DNA of 64,000 nt from Methanococcoides methylutens MM1 (GTDB lineage Archaea; Halobacteriota; Methanosarcinia; Methanosarcinales; Methanosarcinaceae): the NCBI RefSeq assembly GCF_000970325.1, contig NZ_CP009518.1, positions 1,674,001 through 1,738,000 of the forward strand, in the 5' to 3' direction. A model generated the notes under the pieces. It made no database searches. It was not told the DNA's origin and saw only the letters and a program-made list of their open reading frames with translations. The position numbers and the translations under genes were made by a program. Shown here in pieces: positions 7,378 through 16,421 of the stretch; position 1 is the stretch's first letter, and each line of letters begins with the position of its first letter.

Positions 7378-9132
7378 ATGAAAATCTTTAATTTAATATT
7401 TATATTGATATTAATTGCAGGATTAACGGGAACTGGATCAGCTAATTATTCTGTTTCAGCTGCTGATAATCCAGAAGCACTCGTTATTGAGATCGCACAA
7501 CAACTAGAAACCACAATGAACGAAGATGGAATATGGTATGAAGGAGCAGACGATCGTCTTGGACTCCTATATATAATCTCGAACCGTCATGAGTTCAAGG
7601 ATGAAATGAGATCTCTGGATTACTGGTCCATGGAAGACCATTTAATAATAGGAGAATTCCCAGGACAGGTTGTATCAAGTTCTGCCGAGATCACAGCACC
7701 GGGACCAGACGGGAAAACTATCTACGTAATTGTAGACGGTTACAACCTCCCGACAGAAGAGATCCGGCCAGTCTCTGAATGGGTATTCAATGAACTTGTA
7801 AGACTTTCTTTGGAAAGTGGAGCTATCGGAGAAGACAGTGCTCTAAATGATGAAACTTACTCATCAGAAGCTGATGACATATCAGAAGCTCCTACATACG
7901 AGGAAGATGATATTGTTGACGTTCCTGATCCTGTGGAAACCACAGACTATGAAATCGTTGATGATACCCCTACAGAAGAAGATGTACCTCCGGAACCTGT
8001 GGATGAGACAGAACTCGACATTGCTGATATCGAATATTTCCTGGATATACTTGAAGAAGAGAATGAGATCGAGGTCAAAGGTACAGTCGAGACTGATGAG
8101 ATATCAAAAGAAGATGTACTGCAATATCAGGAAATAATGGTCAATTATGTACTTGACGAAGAATTCATGGATGAAATTGACTCCTATAGCATAGGTGTTA
8201 ATACATTGAGAATGGGATTCGAATATGAAGGAAACCTCCACTCCTCGGGAATTGATATATCTGAGGAACAGGAACCTGAGATGAACAGAGATCTCATAAG
8301 GGCAACATTTGAAGATGATTTTTCGATTGGTGAGGACGGAGAAGTATCCCTTATACGTGATGAAAGATATTCCGGAGAAGATAAAGTAGCATCAAAAGTA
8401 AATGAAATACTCGAGAAGGGAAAACTTTCAAAGGCGGATAAGGACTTTATAAATAATGTTAAAACTGGACACCAGGCTGCTTCTTTCTTTTCAGATGATT
8501 ACAAAGATACCGGGTTTGCCAAAACGATAGATAAAGTTGACAAACTGAACAGTGTAGCTGAAACGATCGAGGAATCTAAGCAGGTCTATGACAATACTAA
8601 AAAACTGAGCCAGCTAAAGGGAGCAGGTGGCACAACTGCAAAGGCGATCTATACCGTTTCAAAGGTAGGACAGAAAGTCGGAGAAAAGGTCCCTATTGTA
8701 GGAAGTCTCATAAAGACAGGTTCTGAGATAGTTGAAAAGACTGTTATGCTTATGCCAGAAATCGATGATGCAGTTTCCAACAGTGATTTCAGACAGGGAA
8801 GGATAACAAGTGGAGGGCATGGGTCAAAAACTCCACAGGCATTCCTCCATAATTATGGGGAAAGGACCGAAACCAGTAATGGTGTCGATTATAAATTCAA
8901 ATACAAGGATGAGAACGGAAAAGATGAGACCATTTCTCCCACCTTCTGGGTCAAGTCTACTATAAAAGGCAAGACATATTACATACCCACCGACGAATGG
9001 GAAAATCCAATTGCTGATGTGGCTATCATGGATACTGATTCCTGGAAGCCATGGACATGGGACAACTGTCAGGTTGTGAAGTTTTCCAATCCTTCTGTTG
9101 TGTATAATGACGGAGAGGTGTATGACTTATGA
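7378..9132 (+). CDS. Large secreted acidic protein, function unknown
   Basis: A 584-residue exported protein with a signal peptide (about 1-28). It has an N-terminal globular region (about 30-150), a linker very rich in Asp, Glu, Pro and Thr (about 155-225), a second acidic region (to about 345), an Ala/Lys-rich region of predicted helices (350-480) and a C-terminal beta-rich part with many aromatic residues. I recognise no family. There is no ribosome site; TATATATAG at 7347-7355 lies about 24-31 bases before the ATG, so the mRNA is probably leaderless. The stop overlaps the next gene by four bases, implying joint action. Confidence 0.75.
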   Translation: MKIFNLIFILILIAGLTGTGSANYSVSAADNPEALVIEIAQQLETTMNEDGIWYEGADDRLGLLYIISNRHEFKDEMRSLDYWSMEDHLIIGEFPGQVVSSSAEITAPGPDGKTIYVIVDGYNLPTEEIRPVSEWVFNELVRLSLESGAIGEDSALNDETYSSEADDISEAPTYEEDDIVDVPDPVETTDYEIVDDTPTEEDVPPEPVDETELDIADIEYFLDILEEENEIEVKGTVETDEISKEDVLQYQEIMVNYVLDEEFMDEIDSYSIGVNTLRMGFEYEGNLHSSGIDISEEQEPEMNRDLIRATFEDDFSIGEDGEVSLIRDERYSGEDKVASKVNEILEKGKLSKADKDFINNVKTGHQAASFFSDDYKDTGFAKTIDKVDKLNSVAETIEESKQVYDNTKKLSQLKGAGGTTAKAIYTVSKVGQKVGEKVPIVGSLIKTGSEIVEKTVMLMPEIDDAVSNSDFRQGRITSGGHGSKTPQAFLHNYGERTETSNGVDYKFKYKDENGKDETISPTFWVKSTIKGKTYYIPTDEWENPIADVAIMDTDSWKPWTWDNCQVVKFSNPSVVYNDGEVYDL

Positions 9133-9596
9133 TTAAGAAAATAATTGCAGGCGTATTTATCCTGTTCATACTGCTTCTTTTTATGGGAGGAGATGATGGC
9201 GGAAATACGCCTACTGATATTGACATAACCGAATGGAAACCTGTTATGGAAGGAACTGACAGAGAATACCAGGCCCAGAGCATGGGAATCTATGAAACCC
9301 TTGCATTCAGTGGTTTTGAAAAAGCAAGTGTAAAAGTAACCGATGAATATGTGCTTATGGCCTATGAACAACCGCCGGTACATTCTGAAGTGGATGCTCT
9401 GCTATCCTGGTTCTATATGATGGGAGCAGCAGCAGAACTGGCACCTCATACGGAACAGACAATCATTCGAATGTACTCAGATGATGTGGCTCTCTACGAG
9501 ATAGAAGCATATACATCAGATGTGCAAGAGATCCTTGATTATGAAATGGAACTCGATGAATTCCGTTCAAGGGTTACTGTCAGAGCCCTTATGTGA
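9129..9596 (+). CDS. Small exported or membrane-anchored protein, partner of the upstream gene
   Basis: A 155-residue protein with an N-terminal hydrophobic segment (about 3-20, IIAGVFILFILLLFMGG) that is either an uncleaved anchor or a signal peptide. It is followed by an acidic soluble domain. No Cys is present, so it is not a lipoprotein. Its ATG overlaps the stop of the 584-residue secreted protein (ATGA), so the two are translated together. I do not recognise the family. Both probably act outside the membrane. Confidence 0.72.
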   Translation: MIKKIIAGVFILFILLLFMGGDDGGNTPTDIDITEWKPVMEGTDREYQAQSMGIYETLAFSGFEKASVKVTDEYVLMAYEQPPVHSEVDALLSWFYMMGAAAELAPHTEQTIIRMYSDDVALYEIEAYTSDVQEILDYEMELDEFRSRVTVRALM

Positions 9597-9726
9597 GGAA
9601 AACAGAGGTAATAGCTGGAAATTACTTGAAAGCTATAGTTTATGGCTCTGACAAGATCATTTATTGCAGAGCTGTAAACCATCAAAAAGTAAGTGGAAAG
9701 GCCTTGATATAAAGGCTTCATGGGAT

Positions 9727-9750
9727 GCTAAAGATGTCTTTCTCTTTAGC
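9727..9750 (+). terminator. Hairpin downstream of the secreted protein pair
   Basis: GCTAAAGA at 9727-9734 pairs perfectly with TCTTTAGC at 9743-9750 around an 8-base loop; CCTTTT follows a few bases on. It lies about 130 bases after the stop at 9596. The 9597-9931 gap holds no other clear feature besides the promoter of the next gene. Confidence 0.4.
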
Positions 9751-9931
9751 AATTCCTTTTCAACCAATATTATAAATGATTCTGATCTTTATTTGAAAGC
9801 TCACGGATGCCATTTGCCTGACAAAACATAGGTCCTGTTTATATCGAACTCTTTATATCACGTGAACTTCCAATAATTATCAGGGAGTTAAAAATAAAAG
9901 CTTTCAATCAACACAAAGGGGAGTATTAAAA

Positions 9932-10531
9932 TTGGTTTCATCCACAATTATCATTATTCTTTGCCTTGTGGCTTTTGCAGTTATTCACAGCATCACAGCA
10001 AGCCTGCCTTTTAAAAAAATGGTAGTGAATGCACTGGGTTCAAAGGTAGAGACATTCTACCTACCGGTATACAGCCTGATCGCAGTGATAACGATACTTC
10101 CGGTGGTCTATCTGCTCTATCTGAACCCGGGACGTGTCCTCTACATAGTCCCATCCCCCTGGCGCTGGGTCATGGTATCCGGACAATTGATCGCTGCACT
10201 GGCAGCGCCAATGGCCTTCCGTGATTCACCCCAGAGGTTCAAGTTGCATTTACAGCTCTCCAGACCGGAGACCCCTGAATCAGAACCACTGAACATCAAA
10301 GGAATTTTCCGTTGGATAAGAGACCCGTTCCTGGCCTCTGGGCTGGTCATTATCTGGCTTACCCCCTTTATGACCGTCAACCTGCTCATCGTCTATATTA
10401 TAACTACTATATACTTCTACATAGGATCTGTCCATGTGGAAAAAAGACTGGTTTCACAGTTTGGTGATGAATACCTGGAGTACAAGAAGAAGGTTCACAG
10501 GTTCATTCCTTTGATAAAAGGACACTACTGA
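9932..10531 (+). CDS. Integral membrane methyltransferase-like protein (NnrU/ICMT family)
   Basis: A 199-residue protein with about five membrane segments. The C-terminal half (GIFRWIRDPFLASGL ... VEKRLVSQFGDEYLEYKKKVHRFIP) has the layout of the NnrU / isoprenylcysteine carboxyl methyltransferase-like family: an R-x-P-type motif, two membrane helices, then E-x-x-L-x-x-x-F-G-x-x-Y-x-x-Y. Members of this fold use S-adenosylmethionine at the membrane face. The substrate here is unknown. The start codon is TTG, preceded by GGGGAG at a spacing of eight. It stands alone. Confidence 0.75.
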   Translation: MVSSTIIIILCLVAFAVIHSITASLPFKKMVVNALGSKVETFYLPVYSLIAVITILPVVYLLYLNPGRVLYIVPSPWRWVMVSGQLIAALAAPMAFRDSPQRFKLHLQLSRPETPESEPLNIKGIFRWIRDPFLASGLVIIWLTPFMTVNLLIVYIITTIYFYIGSVHVEKRLVSQFGDEYLEYKKKVHRFIPLIKGHY

Positions 10532-10947
10532 AAAAGATCCAAAATCCGAATCATTTCTTTTTTATTCATAGAAATGCGTTGAATTGATCAGTTTCTTGCA
10601 TTCAGCATAAGCTATGTCCCTTATGAGTTCACCAACAAATAATATTGACATCTTCCAATAATTATATATTAAATCGAACACATTTTTTTAGCGGGGAATG
10701 CAATTCGGGGTATTGCGGATCTTCTCATAAATGCAATATTGACATCCATTTTATGCTGGAATTAACCAGAAGCCAATGCTGAAATCAGGATTTAGATAAG
10801 CAATGCAGAAGATCGTTATCTGACAAAGCGGTTTTGAGGACCACTTCTGCTATTACCAACTATTGCACCCGGTAACGAGACTAAATGGTAACTTCAATGA
10901 TCAAACAAGACCAAATATCTCATAGATCACCAAGGGAGTGAAAATAA
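10532..10947 (+). other. 416-base gap: terminator-like T-run, promoter and long leader
   Basis: A T-run near 10554-10561 may end the upstream transcript. ATTATATATTAAA at about 10662-10674 is a good TATA element. Transcription from it would give a leader of roughly 250 bases before the gene at 10948, unusually long for this window, with a small hairpin GCAAT/ATTGC at about 10699-10715. I see no open frame of interest in it. Confidence 0.35.
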
Positions 10948-11289
10948 ATGGACAAGATGAAGAAAATGGGGCTGTTGGGTGCAACAGCCTTGATCGGTGC
11001 AGGACTGGCAGCATTATCCGAAGAGAAGATCAAGGAATTCGTCAGGGAAAAGATCGAAGCAGGACAAATGACCAAAGAGGAAGGAAAACTCCTTGTTGAA
11101 GAGCTTGTGGATGAGACCAAAAAGCAAAGGCTCAACCTGGAGAAGAACATTATCGAGAAGCTCCATGGCACTATCCAGATGGCTGATAAGGAACTGGAGA
11201 ACCTTTCCGACAAGATCGATGAGATGAAGATCAAGGAACTTGAATGCGAACTTGAGAAGATGAAAAGTCTGAGGAAAGCTAAAGACTGA
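10948..11289 (+). CDS. Phasin-like coiled-coil protein
   Basis: A 113-residue, mostly helical, Lys/Glu-rich protein. After a short hydrophobic Gly/Ala start (MGLLGATALIGAGLAAL), it contains KIKEFVREKIEAGQMTKEEGKLLVEELV. This resembles the conserved part of proteins annotated as polyhydroxyalkanoate-synthesis regulator phasins, followed by a long amphipathic coiled coil. Granule binding is not shown; in archaea these are usually just conserved helical proteins. GGGAGTG is the ribosome site. A good terminator follows the stop. Confidence 0.65.
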   Translation: MDKMKKMGLLGATALIGAGLAALSEEKIKEFVREKIEAGQMTKEEGKLLVEELVDETKKQRLNLEKNIIEKLHGTIQMADKELENLSDKIDEMKIKELECELEKMKSLRKAKD

Positions 11290-11320
11290 TATTCTTGCTG
11301 CTGACAATTTATTGCAATAT

Positions 11321-11355
11321 AATGGCTGCAGGCCATTTGATTTTTCTTTTTTGAT
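11321..11355 (+). terminator. Intrinsic terminator
   Basis: AATGGC (11321-11326), loop TGCAG, GCCATT (11332-11337), then TGATTTTTCTTTTTT. A perfect 6-bp stem followed by T-runs, 31 bases after the stop of the phasin-like gene. Confidence 0.65.
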
Positions 11356-11413
11356 CTGTTTGTTTCAAGATCAAACTTTGCATAATATCTATTTCAAAAA
11401 CCGGAGGTAAACA

Positions 11414-11989
11414 ATGAAAGTTGTAGCATTCAATGGTAGTCCCAGAAAAGAAGGAAATACTTCACGCCTTATTGCCCATGTGATGGAAGTTCTTGAGAAG
11501 GAAGGAATCAAGACAGAAGTTGTCCAGCTTGGCGGCAATTCAATTCATGGATGTACTGCATGCATGAAGTGCTTTGACAAAAAAGACAATCGCTGTGTCA
11601 TTGAGAAAGACATCATCAATGAATGTATAGAAAAGATGATGGAAGCCGATGGAATCATCATTGCCACACCTACATATTTTGCAGACCTGAGTCCGGAAAC
11701 AAAGGCACTCATCGACAGGGCCGGATTTGTGGGTAAAGCAAACGGGGAACTTTTCAAAAGGAAGGTAGGAGCAGCTGTTGTTGCTGTAAGAAGAGCAGGA
11801 GCGATCCATGCTTTTGATTCGATCAATCATTTCTTCACCATCTCTGAGATGATCATTCCGGGTTCAAGTTACTGGAACGTTGGAATAGGACTTATGCCTG
11901 GAGATGTAGACTCCGATGGCGAAGGAATGCAGACAATGGAAACCCTTGGCCAGAACATGGCCTGGCTTATGGAAAAGATCAGGGACTGA
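11414..11989 (+). CDS. NAD(P)H-dependent FMN reductase / iron-sulfur flavoprotein family
   Basis: A 191-residue flavodoxin-fold protein. The N-terminal phosphate-binding loop is [14 protein letters not shown] (about 5-18). C-T-A-C-x-x-C (about 47-53) matches the Cys cluster of the archaeal iron-sulfur flavoprotein branch, although the Cys spacing is compact. [19 protein letters not shown] (about 84-102) is the FMN-contact region. It probably passes electrons between a pyridine nucleotide or ferredoxin and an unknown acceptor in the cytoplasm. GGAGG lies about seven bases before the ATG. It appears to be a single-gene unit. Confidence 0.85.
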   Translation: MKVVAFNGSPRKEGNTSRLIAHVMEVLEKEGIKTEVVQLGGNSIHGCTACMKCFDKKDNRCVIEKDIINECIEKMMEADGIIIATPTYFADLSPETKALIDRAGFVGKANGELFKRKVGAAVVAVRRAGAIHAFDSINHFFTISEMIIPGSSYWNVGIGLMPGDVDSDGEGMQTMETLGQNMAWLMEKIRD

Positions 11990-12246
11990 GATCCGGAAGA
12001 GACTCAGTAAAGGTAGTTCTATCAGGGGAAACACCCCCCCTTCATCTTTTTGTTATTGTGTTCATTTTCTATCCACAGTCATCATGTTTATATGATACTA
12101 AATATATAAAACAAACATTATATTCCAAATAGATAGGAAGTAGAACGGGGTACTTGCAATCGCTATAATTTATCGTTTAAATTTTGGCCATACAGGAAAT
12201 TTGCAGCGTATTCTGTTGATGTATTTTAAAACAGGAGGAAAATATT

Positions 12247-13983
12247 ATGGGATGGGTTGATGTTGTCGCTGGTGTTTGTACAGGCGGCCTCTATACAATT
12301 GGAAAATCGATTTATCAGGCAGGCAATGCTGCTGAGTCTGCCGGGGATGCGGCAGAACAGGCAGGAATGGCTATCGCGGTCATTGGTTCAACTATCGAAG
12401 CCGTTGGAGAACAGCTCGAATCAACTCTTAAGGAAGCAGAAGAGCTGCTGGTGATCACAAGAATGACCCCAAGGGACGAGGATGATCTCTGGGACGAGGA
12501 AAAAGAAAGGCTTAGCGCACTCCGACAGGAAGAAACACGCCTTTTGAACAAGCTTTCCGAAATGGGAGTAGAGGACGTTACCGATTTCAGTTTTGATTTC
12601 TGGGACATGGTCTCTGACATGCAAAATGTGATTAAGAAATTCCGGATAATGGCAAGACTTGCTGCTGTCAGGAAAGAGATCCACGATATCTTCTACCAGG
12701 AACCGGGCGTCCTTTCAAATACGATCTACAATGCCAAGGAATCACTTGAGCGGTTCAATACCATTGAGCAGCCAATGATCGAGGACATACTGGATTCCCT
12801 TGATGACAATCTAGAGGTCAGCGAGGAGGTCCTTCAGGAAGTCAAGAAGCTCTTCGTCACTAAAAAGAAGGTTCCGATCGCCATCGCAGACCTTAGCCCG
12901 GAGATACAGGGCCATCTGGAGATGCTCCAAAAGGATAAACTGTATTACCAGGGCCTGATCGCAAGAAAGGACACGCTAACTGCCCAGCTTGCAAATGTCA
13001 TCGAGCAGTTCCCGGAGAAGAAGTTCGATATAAACATGGGAGCCGTAGGTATTGCCGGAGCACACCTAGATGTAGGGGATATCGTACATGGAGGATCACA
13101 TGTCGGAAACCTCGGAGATATCGTGGCGGAAAAGCCCTACAAGGATGACATCGTCAGGGAAGAAGGCCGAACAGATATTGAAAGACCGGGTACCAATATC
13201 AGGCACGAAAGAATAACTGACAACGGTTTTATCGAAAAGGAAGAGCCTCACACAGCCAGGATCGAAAGGGCAGATGCTGCTATCAGGCATGAAAAGATAA
13301 CTGACGATCACTTCATCAACAAGGCTGAGAGCGAGATCGGAACAGACATTGACAGGGAGATCGCGAGAGAGGCAGCCGTTGAGGAACGGGAGATGCGTTC
13401 AGCACCATCAACATATAAGCCGACGGCAGCACCAACAGCAGCATCAGAAGCACCAAAGGCTGGCATGGCAACAATGTCAAACCTCAACATGGCCCTTGCC
13501 AAAGCTCCCAAACATTCCATGCTCACAATGCAGCCCCATGGTGCTAAGATCTCCGCATCCCTGAGCACCAAGTTCGATGGATACCAGAGGAACTACGACC
13601 TGCTCAAGGCCCAGAAGACCTTCTACTACAGGCAGTCCCTGAAGATGGAAAAGAAGTATGAAATGCTGGCGAACAAGTGGGTGGAAGAGCCCGGGATCAT
13701 CCCGAAGACACTGGATGAGCTTCACGGAGTACTGAAGAATGTCAGGACAGAAGAGCAGCCACGCATCGATGAGCTCCTCGACAACCTGAACGCGAACCTG
13801 ACCGAGACCCAGGAGACCATTTCGAAAGCAAATGACACCATGGATTCCGTACAGAACGCCCTGTCCTTCCTGGACATGGATACGGGAAAGATCAAGCTGG
13901 GTGTTATGGTGATCGGCGGGCTGGTCGTGCTCAACCTGTTCGTTGGACTGATCGTGCTTATCAGGATGGCACTGGGATACTGA
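12247..13983 (+). CDS. Tail-anchored coiled-coil protein with an internal duplication, function unknown
   Basis: A 578-residue protein with no signal peptide, a Gly/Ala-rich N-terminus and long helical stretches. A 50-residue unit occurs twice: EPGVLSNTI...EQPMIEDILDSLDDNL (about 152-190) and EPGIIPKTL...EQPRIDELLDNLNANL (about 481-520). Between them is a charged linker with another repeat (IRHERITDNGFI, IRHEKITDDHFI, about 318-360) and an Ala/Pro-rich segment. One membrane helix (about 549-573) closes the protein, so it is probably anchored by its tail with the bulk in the cytoplasm. AGGAGG is the ribosome site. I recognise no family. Confidence 0.75.
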   Translation: MGWVDVVAGVCTGGLYTIGKSIYQAGNAAESAGDAAEQAGMAIAVIGSTIEAVGEQLESTLKEAEELLVITRMTPRDEDDLWDEEKERLSALRQEETRLLNKLSEMGVEDVTDFSFDFWDMVSDMQNVIKKFRIMARLAAVRKEIHDIFYQEPGVLSNTIYNAKESLERFNTIEQPMIEDILDSLDDNLEVSEEVLQEVKKLFVTKKKVPIAIADLSPEIQGHLEMLQKDKLYYQGLIARKDTLTAQLANVIEQFPEKKFDINMGAVGIAGAHLDVGDIVHGGSHVGNLGDIVAEKPYKDDIVREEGRTDIERPGTNIRHERITDNGFIEKEEPHTARIERADAAIRHEKITDDHFINKAESEIGTDIDREIAREAAVEEREMRSAPSTYKPTAAPTAASEAPKAGMATMSNLNMALAKAPKHSMLTMQPHGAKISASLSTKFDGYQRNYDLLKAQKTFYYRQSLKMEKKYEMLANKWVEEPGIIPKTLDELHGVLKNVRTEEQPRIDELLDNLNANLTETQETISKANDTMDSVQNALSFLDMDTGKIKLGVMVIGGLVVLNLFVGLIVLIRMALGY

Positions 13984-14207
13984 GAAGCTCTGGTTTGAAC
14001 TTGTTTCGACCCTGAAAAAGCGATCGGATGGCATCTGGCCATCCGGATTCTCTTTTTACATTCGCATTTGTTGAGCTTACTAATGAAGCGTACCACCAGC
14101 CCGAACGAACGTTTTATATAAAATTCATTGCTCTTATTTCATGGAGCCCGCAACAGGGATCATTAAAATCACTCCGCATTTTCAAAAAACCATCGCCGTG
14201 AGCACCT

Positions 14208-14858
14208 ATGACCATCGAAGAGAACACAAAGGCAATACTTGAAGAGCTTGGAGAAGTAAAACTTGTCAGCGTCACCAAGACGGTTGACACAGACAGGATC
14301 AACCAATCCATCAAAGCAGGAGCCACCATCATAGGCGAGAACAGGGTCCAGGAATTCGATGAAAAATGCGATTGCATCCCGCCCTGCGAAAAGCACCTCA
14401 TCGGACACCTGCAGACGAACAAGGTCAGGCGAGCAGTTGAACTCTTTGATGTGATCCAGTCGGTCGACTCCCTGAAGGTGGCAGAAGAGATCGACAAAAG
14501 AGCTGGAGAGATCGGCAAGGTCCAGAAAGTATTCCTTCAGGTCAACATCGGCAACGAGCCACAAAAATACGGCTTCGGGACCGACGAGATCGCAGATGCA
14601 ATAAAAGACATCCGGATACTCAGCAATATTCACGTAATAGGACTCATGTGCATCCCCCCGTATGTATCCGCTGAAGAAGCCCGTCCATATTTCAGGAAGA
14701 TGAAGTCTATTTTTGATGAGTTGAAGCAGGAGAATCAGGGCAATATCGCCATCCAGGAGCTGTCCATGGGAATGTCCGGTGACTATAAGGTTGCCATCGA
14801 GGAAGGTGCTACGATGGTGAGGATCGGGTCGGGGATTTTTGGGAAAAGGGATTATTGA
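14208..14858 (+). CDS. PLP homeostasis protein (YggS/PROSC family)
   Basis: A 216-residue cytoplasmic PLP-binding protein of the YggS family, which keeps free pyridoxal phosphate in balance and has no known catalytic activity. The PLP lysine is in VSVTKTV (about 24). Further family signatures are GENRVQE, HLIGHLQTNK, SMGMSGDYKVAIEEGATMVRIGSGIFG. It is somewhat shorter than bacterial members (about 230) at the N-terminus, as archaeal ones usually are. The ribosome site is weak; TTATATAAAA at 14113-14122 is a candidate promoter. Confidence 0.93.
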   Translation: MTIEENTKAILEELGEVKLVSVTKTVDTDRINQSIKAGATIIGENRVQEFDEKCDCIPPCEKHLIGHLQTNKVRRAVELFDVIQSVDSLKVAEEIDKRAGEIGKVQKVFLQVNIGNEPQKYGFGTDEIADAIKDIRILSNIHVIGLMCIPPYVSAEEARPYFRKMKSIFDELKQENQGNIAIQELSMGMSGDYKVAIEEGATMVRIGSGIFGKRDY

Positions 14859-15006
14859 AGGTTAGATTAGTCATATCTATCAATAATTAAAGTGATGTCT
14901 GAAGGGTTCGAATCTTATAACCCGTATGATTTTCGGGGGATATAGGTAAGTGTAAAAAACCGAACTCTCATAAATTTATATACAAGAAATATTAAGTCAA
15001 GGTATG

Positions 15007-15041
15007 TAAAAAAAAAATAAATGAAAGGCTTATTCAGCCTT
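15007..15041 (-). terminator. Intrinsic terminator overlapping the stop of the duplicated lipoprotein gene
   Basis: On the minus strand AAGGCT, loop of five, AGCCTT (15041 down to 15025) is followed by a run of about ten T residues (the A-run at 15008-15017 on the + strand). The hairpin begins inside the last codons of the gene. Confidence 0.65.
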
Positions 15042-15810
15042 CGAGTGAAATTAAGATAGTTTCGTAATCTCTATCTATGCTTGTCTGGAGATCATCTAGA
15101 ATTTTTTTGTCTTCGTATGTATCGACACCCATGTCCTTTAACGCCATTTCATTTCCTTCTATAAATTCTTTAAAGCTTACCAGATGTGGTTCTACTCGAT
15201 TCATTTCATCGATATACTCATTTCCAACATCTATCAAATGATCGTATTCTTCATCACTGATATATCCATCAGATTCTGCCATTGACAAGGCATCATTCCA
15301 ATTATCGGTGCAACTTTCAATATTGCTTAAATCTTCTTCATATGTTGCCAAATGTTGTTCATATTCATCGGCAATATAATCTGTTTCTTGGTTGGTAGAC
15401 GTTTTCATAACTTCGTAATTCTCATCCATTTCGGTTTGGAAATCGACTAAAGCCTTTTTGTCTTCGTAAGTGTCCACACCCATGTCTTTTAGTGCATTTT
15501 CATTTTCTTCAATAAATGCTTTAAAGCTATCAATATGAGGGTTTACACGGTTCATTTCTGTGGAATACTCATTTCTAATATCTATCAAATGATCGTATTC
15601 TTCATCCCCGATAGATCCATCAGATTCTGCCATTGACAAGGCATCATTCCAGTTGTCTATGGCATCATCCAAGGATACAACATCTTCTTCAAAAGTGCTT
15701 ACATGTTGGTCATATTCCTCGGAAATATAATCTGTTTCTTGGCTAGCACATCCACTAACTATTAATGCAAACGCCATTAGTATTGATATAATTATATATT
15801 TAGTAGTCAT
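15034..15810 (-). CDS. Lipoprotein made of two tandem ~115-residue repeats
   Basis: A 258-residue exported lipoprotein. The signal ends in a lipobox, ALIVSGC (Cys about 21). The mature part is two copies of one acidic helical unit: QETDYISEEYDQHVSTFEED and QETDYIADEYEQHLATYEED open the copies, NWNDALSMAESDG is identical in both, and LKDMGVDTYEDKK closes both. I do not recognise the family. A GTGAT element precedes the ATG. It sits between the YggS gene and an AT-rich region and seems to be transcribed alone. Confidence 0.8.
   Translation of the reverse strand: MTTKYIIISILMAFALIVSGCASQETDYISEEYDQHVSTFEEDVVSLDDAIDNWNDALSMAESDGSIGDEEYDHLIDIRNEYSTEMNRVNPHIDSFKAFIEENENALKDMGVDTYEDKKALVDFQTEMDENYEVMKTSTNQETDYIADEYEQHLATYEEDLSNIESCTDNWNDALSMAESDGYISDEEYDHLIDVGNEYIDEMNRVEPHLVSFKEFIEGNEMALKDMGVDTYEDKKILDDLQTSIDRDYETILISLEG
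15060..15740 (-). repeat. Tandem duplication inside the lipoprotein gene
   Basis: Two copies of about 345 bases lie head to tail (roughly 15060-15395 and 15400-15740). Some stretches are identical in DNA, for example the block encoding NWNDALSMAESDG near 15270-15305 and 15630-15665, which implies recent duplication. Confidence 0.75.
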
Positions 15811-16112
15811 ATAATATCACACGCCCTTAATAAATACTTATATTATAATTTTCTAAACATCATAGAAATCCACTACCATAGTATAAAATTTCTAATTCAA
15901 AAATTATAAGCTTATAATACTAATAAATATATTTATACTTTGTTTCTATTTGCAAATATTAACTAAATAACAATAAAAAATATATAGTGTATAATAATTG
16001 TCTGTTTTGCATTAAACAGAATGTGAATTATAGAAAAATAGTATAAAGAGAATATACATCAATATGTTACACGAAAAATAATGAGTGAAATATTCTTTTC
16101 TTTTAAAACAAA
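15811..16112. other. Very AT-rich intergenic region
   Basis: About 300 bases that are strikingly AT-rich, with many TATA-like strings and no credible reading frame. It carries the minus-strand promoter of the lipoprotein gene on its left side. Its composition, next to a gene fragment at 16113, suggests decayed or transferred DNA, but nothing identifiable remains. Confidence 0.45.
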
Positions 16113-16391
16113 TTATAGTAGTCTTTCAACAGCGGGAGTTTTCCAATCAATCTTCTTCCCTTCCCTTATCCTTTGCTTGTTAGCCTGAAACATACTCCTC
16201 CCTACTCCACATATTTCAGCTTCCTTCTGTGGCATCTCAAGAACCTTCCTCTTTTTCCCTCCCACATCAACAAATAGCTGAGCTTGCTTCACATCCAATT
16301 CCTGTTCATCAATATTGTTCGCTTCTTTCCCAATGTAAACAACACCATCAGCATGAACATGTTTTCTTTCAAGAACTCCAACCACCACCAA
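16113..16391 (-). pseudogene. Orphan reading frame, possibly the C-terminal remnant of a larger gene
   Basis: An open frame of 92 codons starting with TTG and ending at 16113; a stop lies three codons upstream of the TTG and no ribosome site precedes it. The protein is basic and not repetitive. Its end, KEAEICGVGRSMFQANKQRIREGKK, looks like the helix-turn-helix-like tail found at the end of some larger nucleic-acid enzymes (I recall a similar layout in certain Cas1-like proteins, unverified). The absence of a start signal and the AT-rich surroundings suggest a fragment. A small real gene cannot be excluded. Confidence 0.4.
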
Positions 16392-16421
16392 AAAACAAAA
16401 TCAAAAGCTTTATCTACATTA

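Noticed and set aside
13477-14096. Long minus-strand frames overlapping the coiled-coil protein gene
   Set aside because: Gln/His/Ser-rich shadows of a coiled-coil coding region, without ribosome sites.
14890-14935. A tRNA T-arm-like string GGGTTCGAATC, considered as a trace of an integration site
   Set aside because: The flanking bases do not form the five-pair T stem and no acceptor or anticodon arm is near; only an accidental match is supported.
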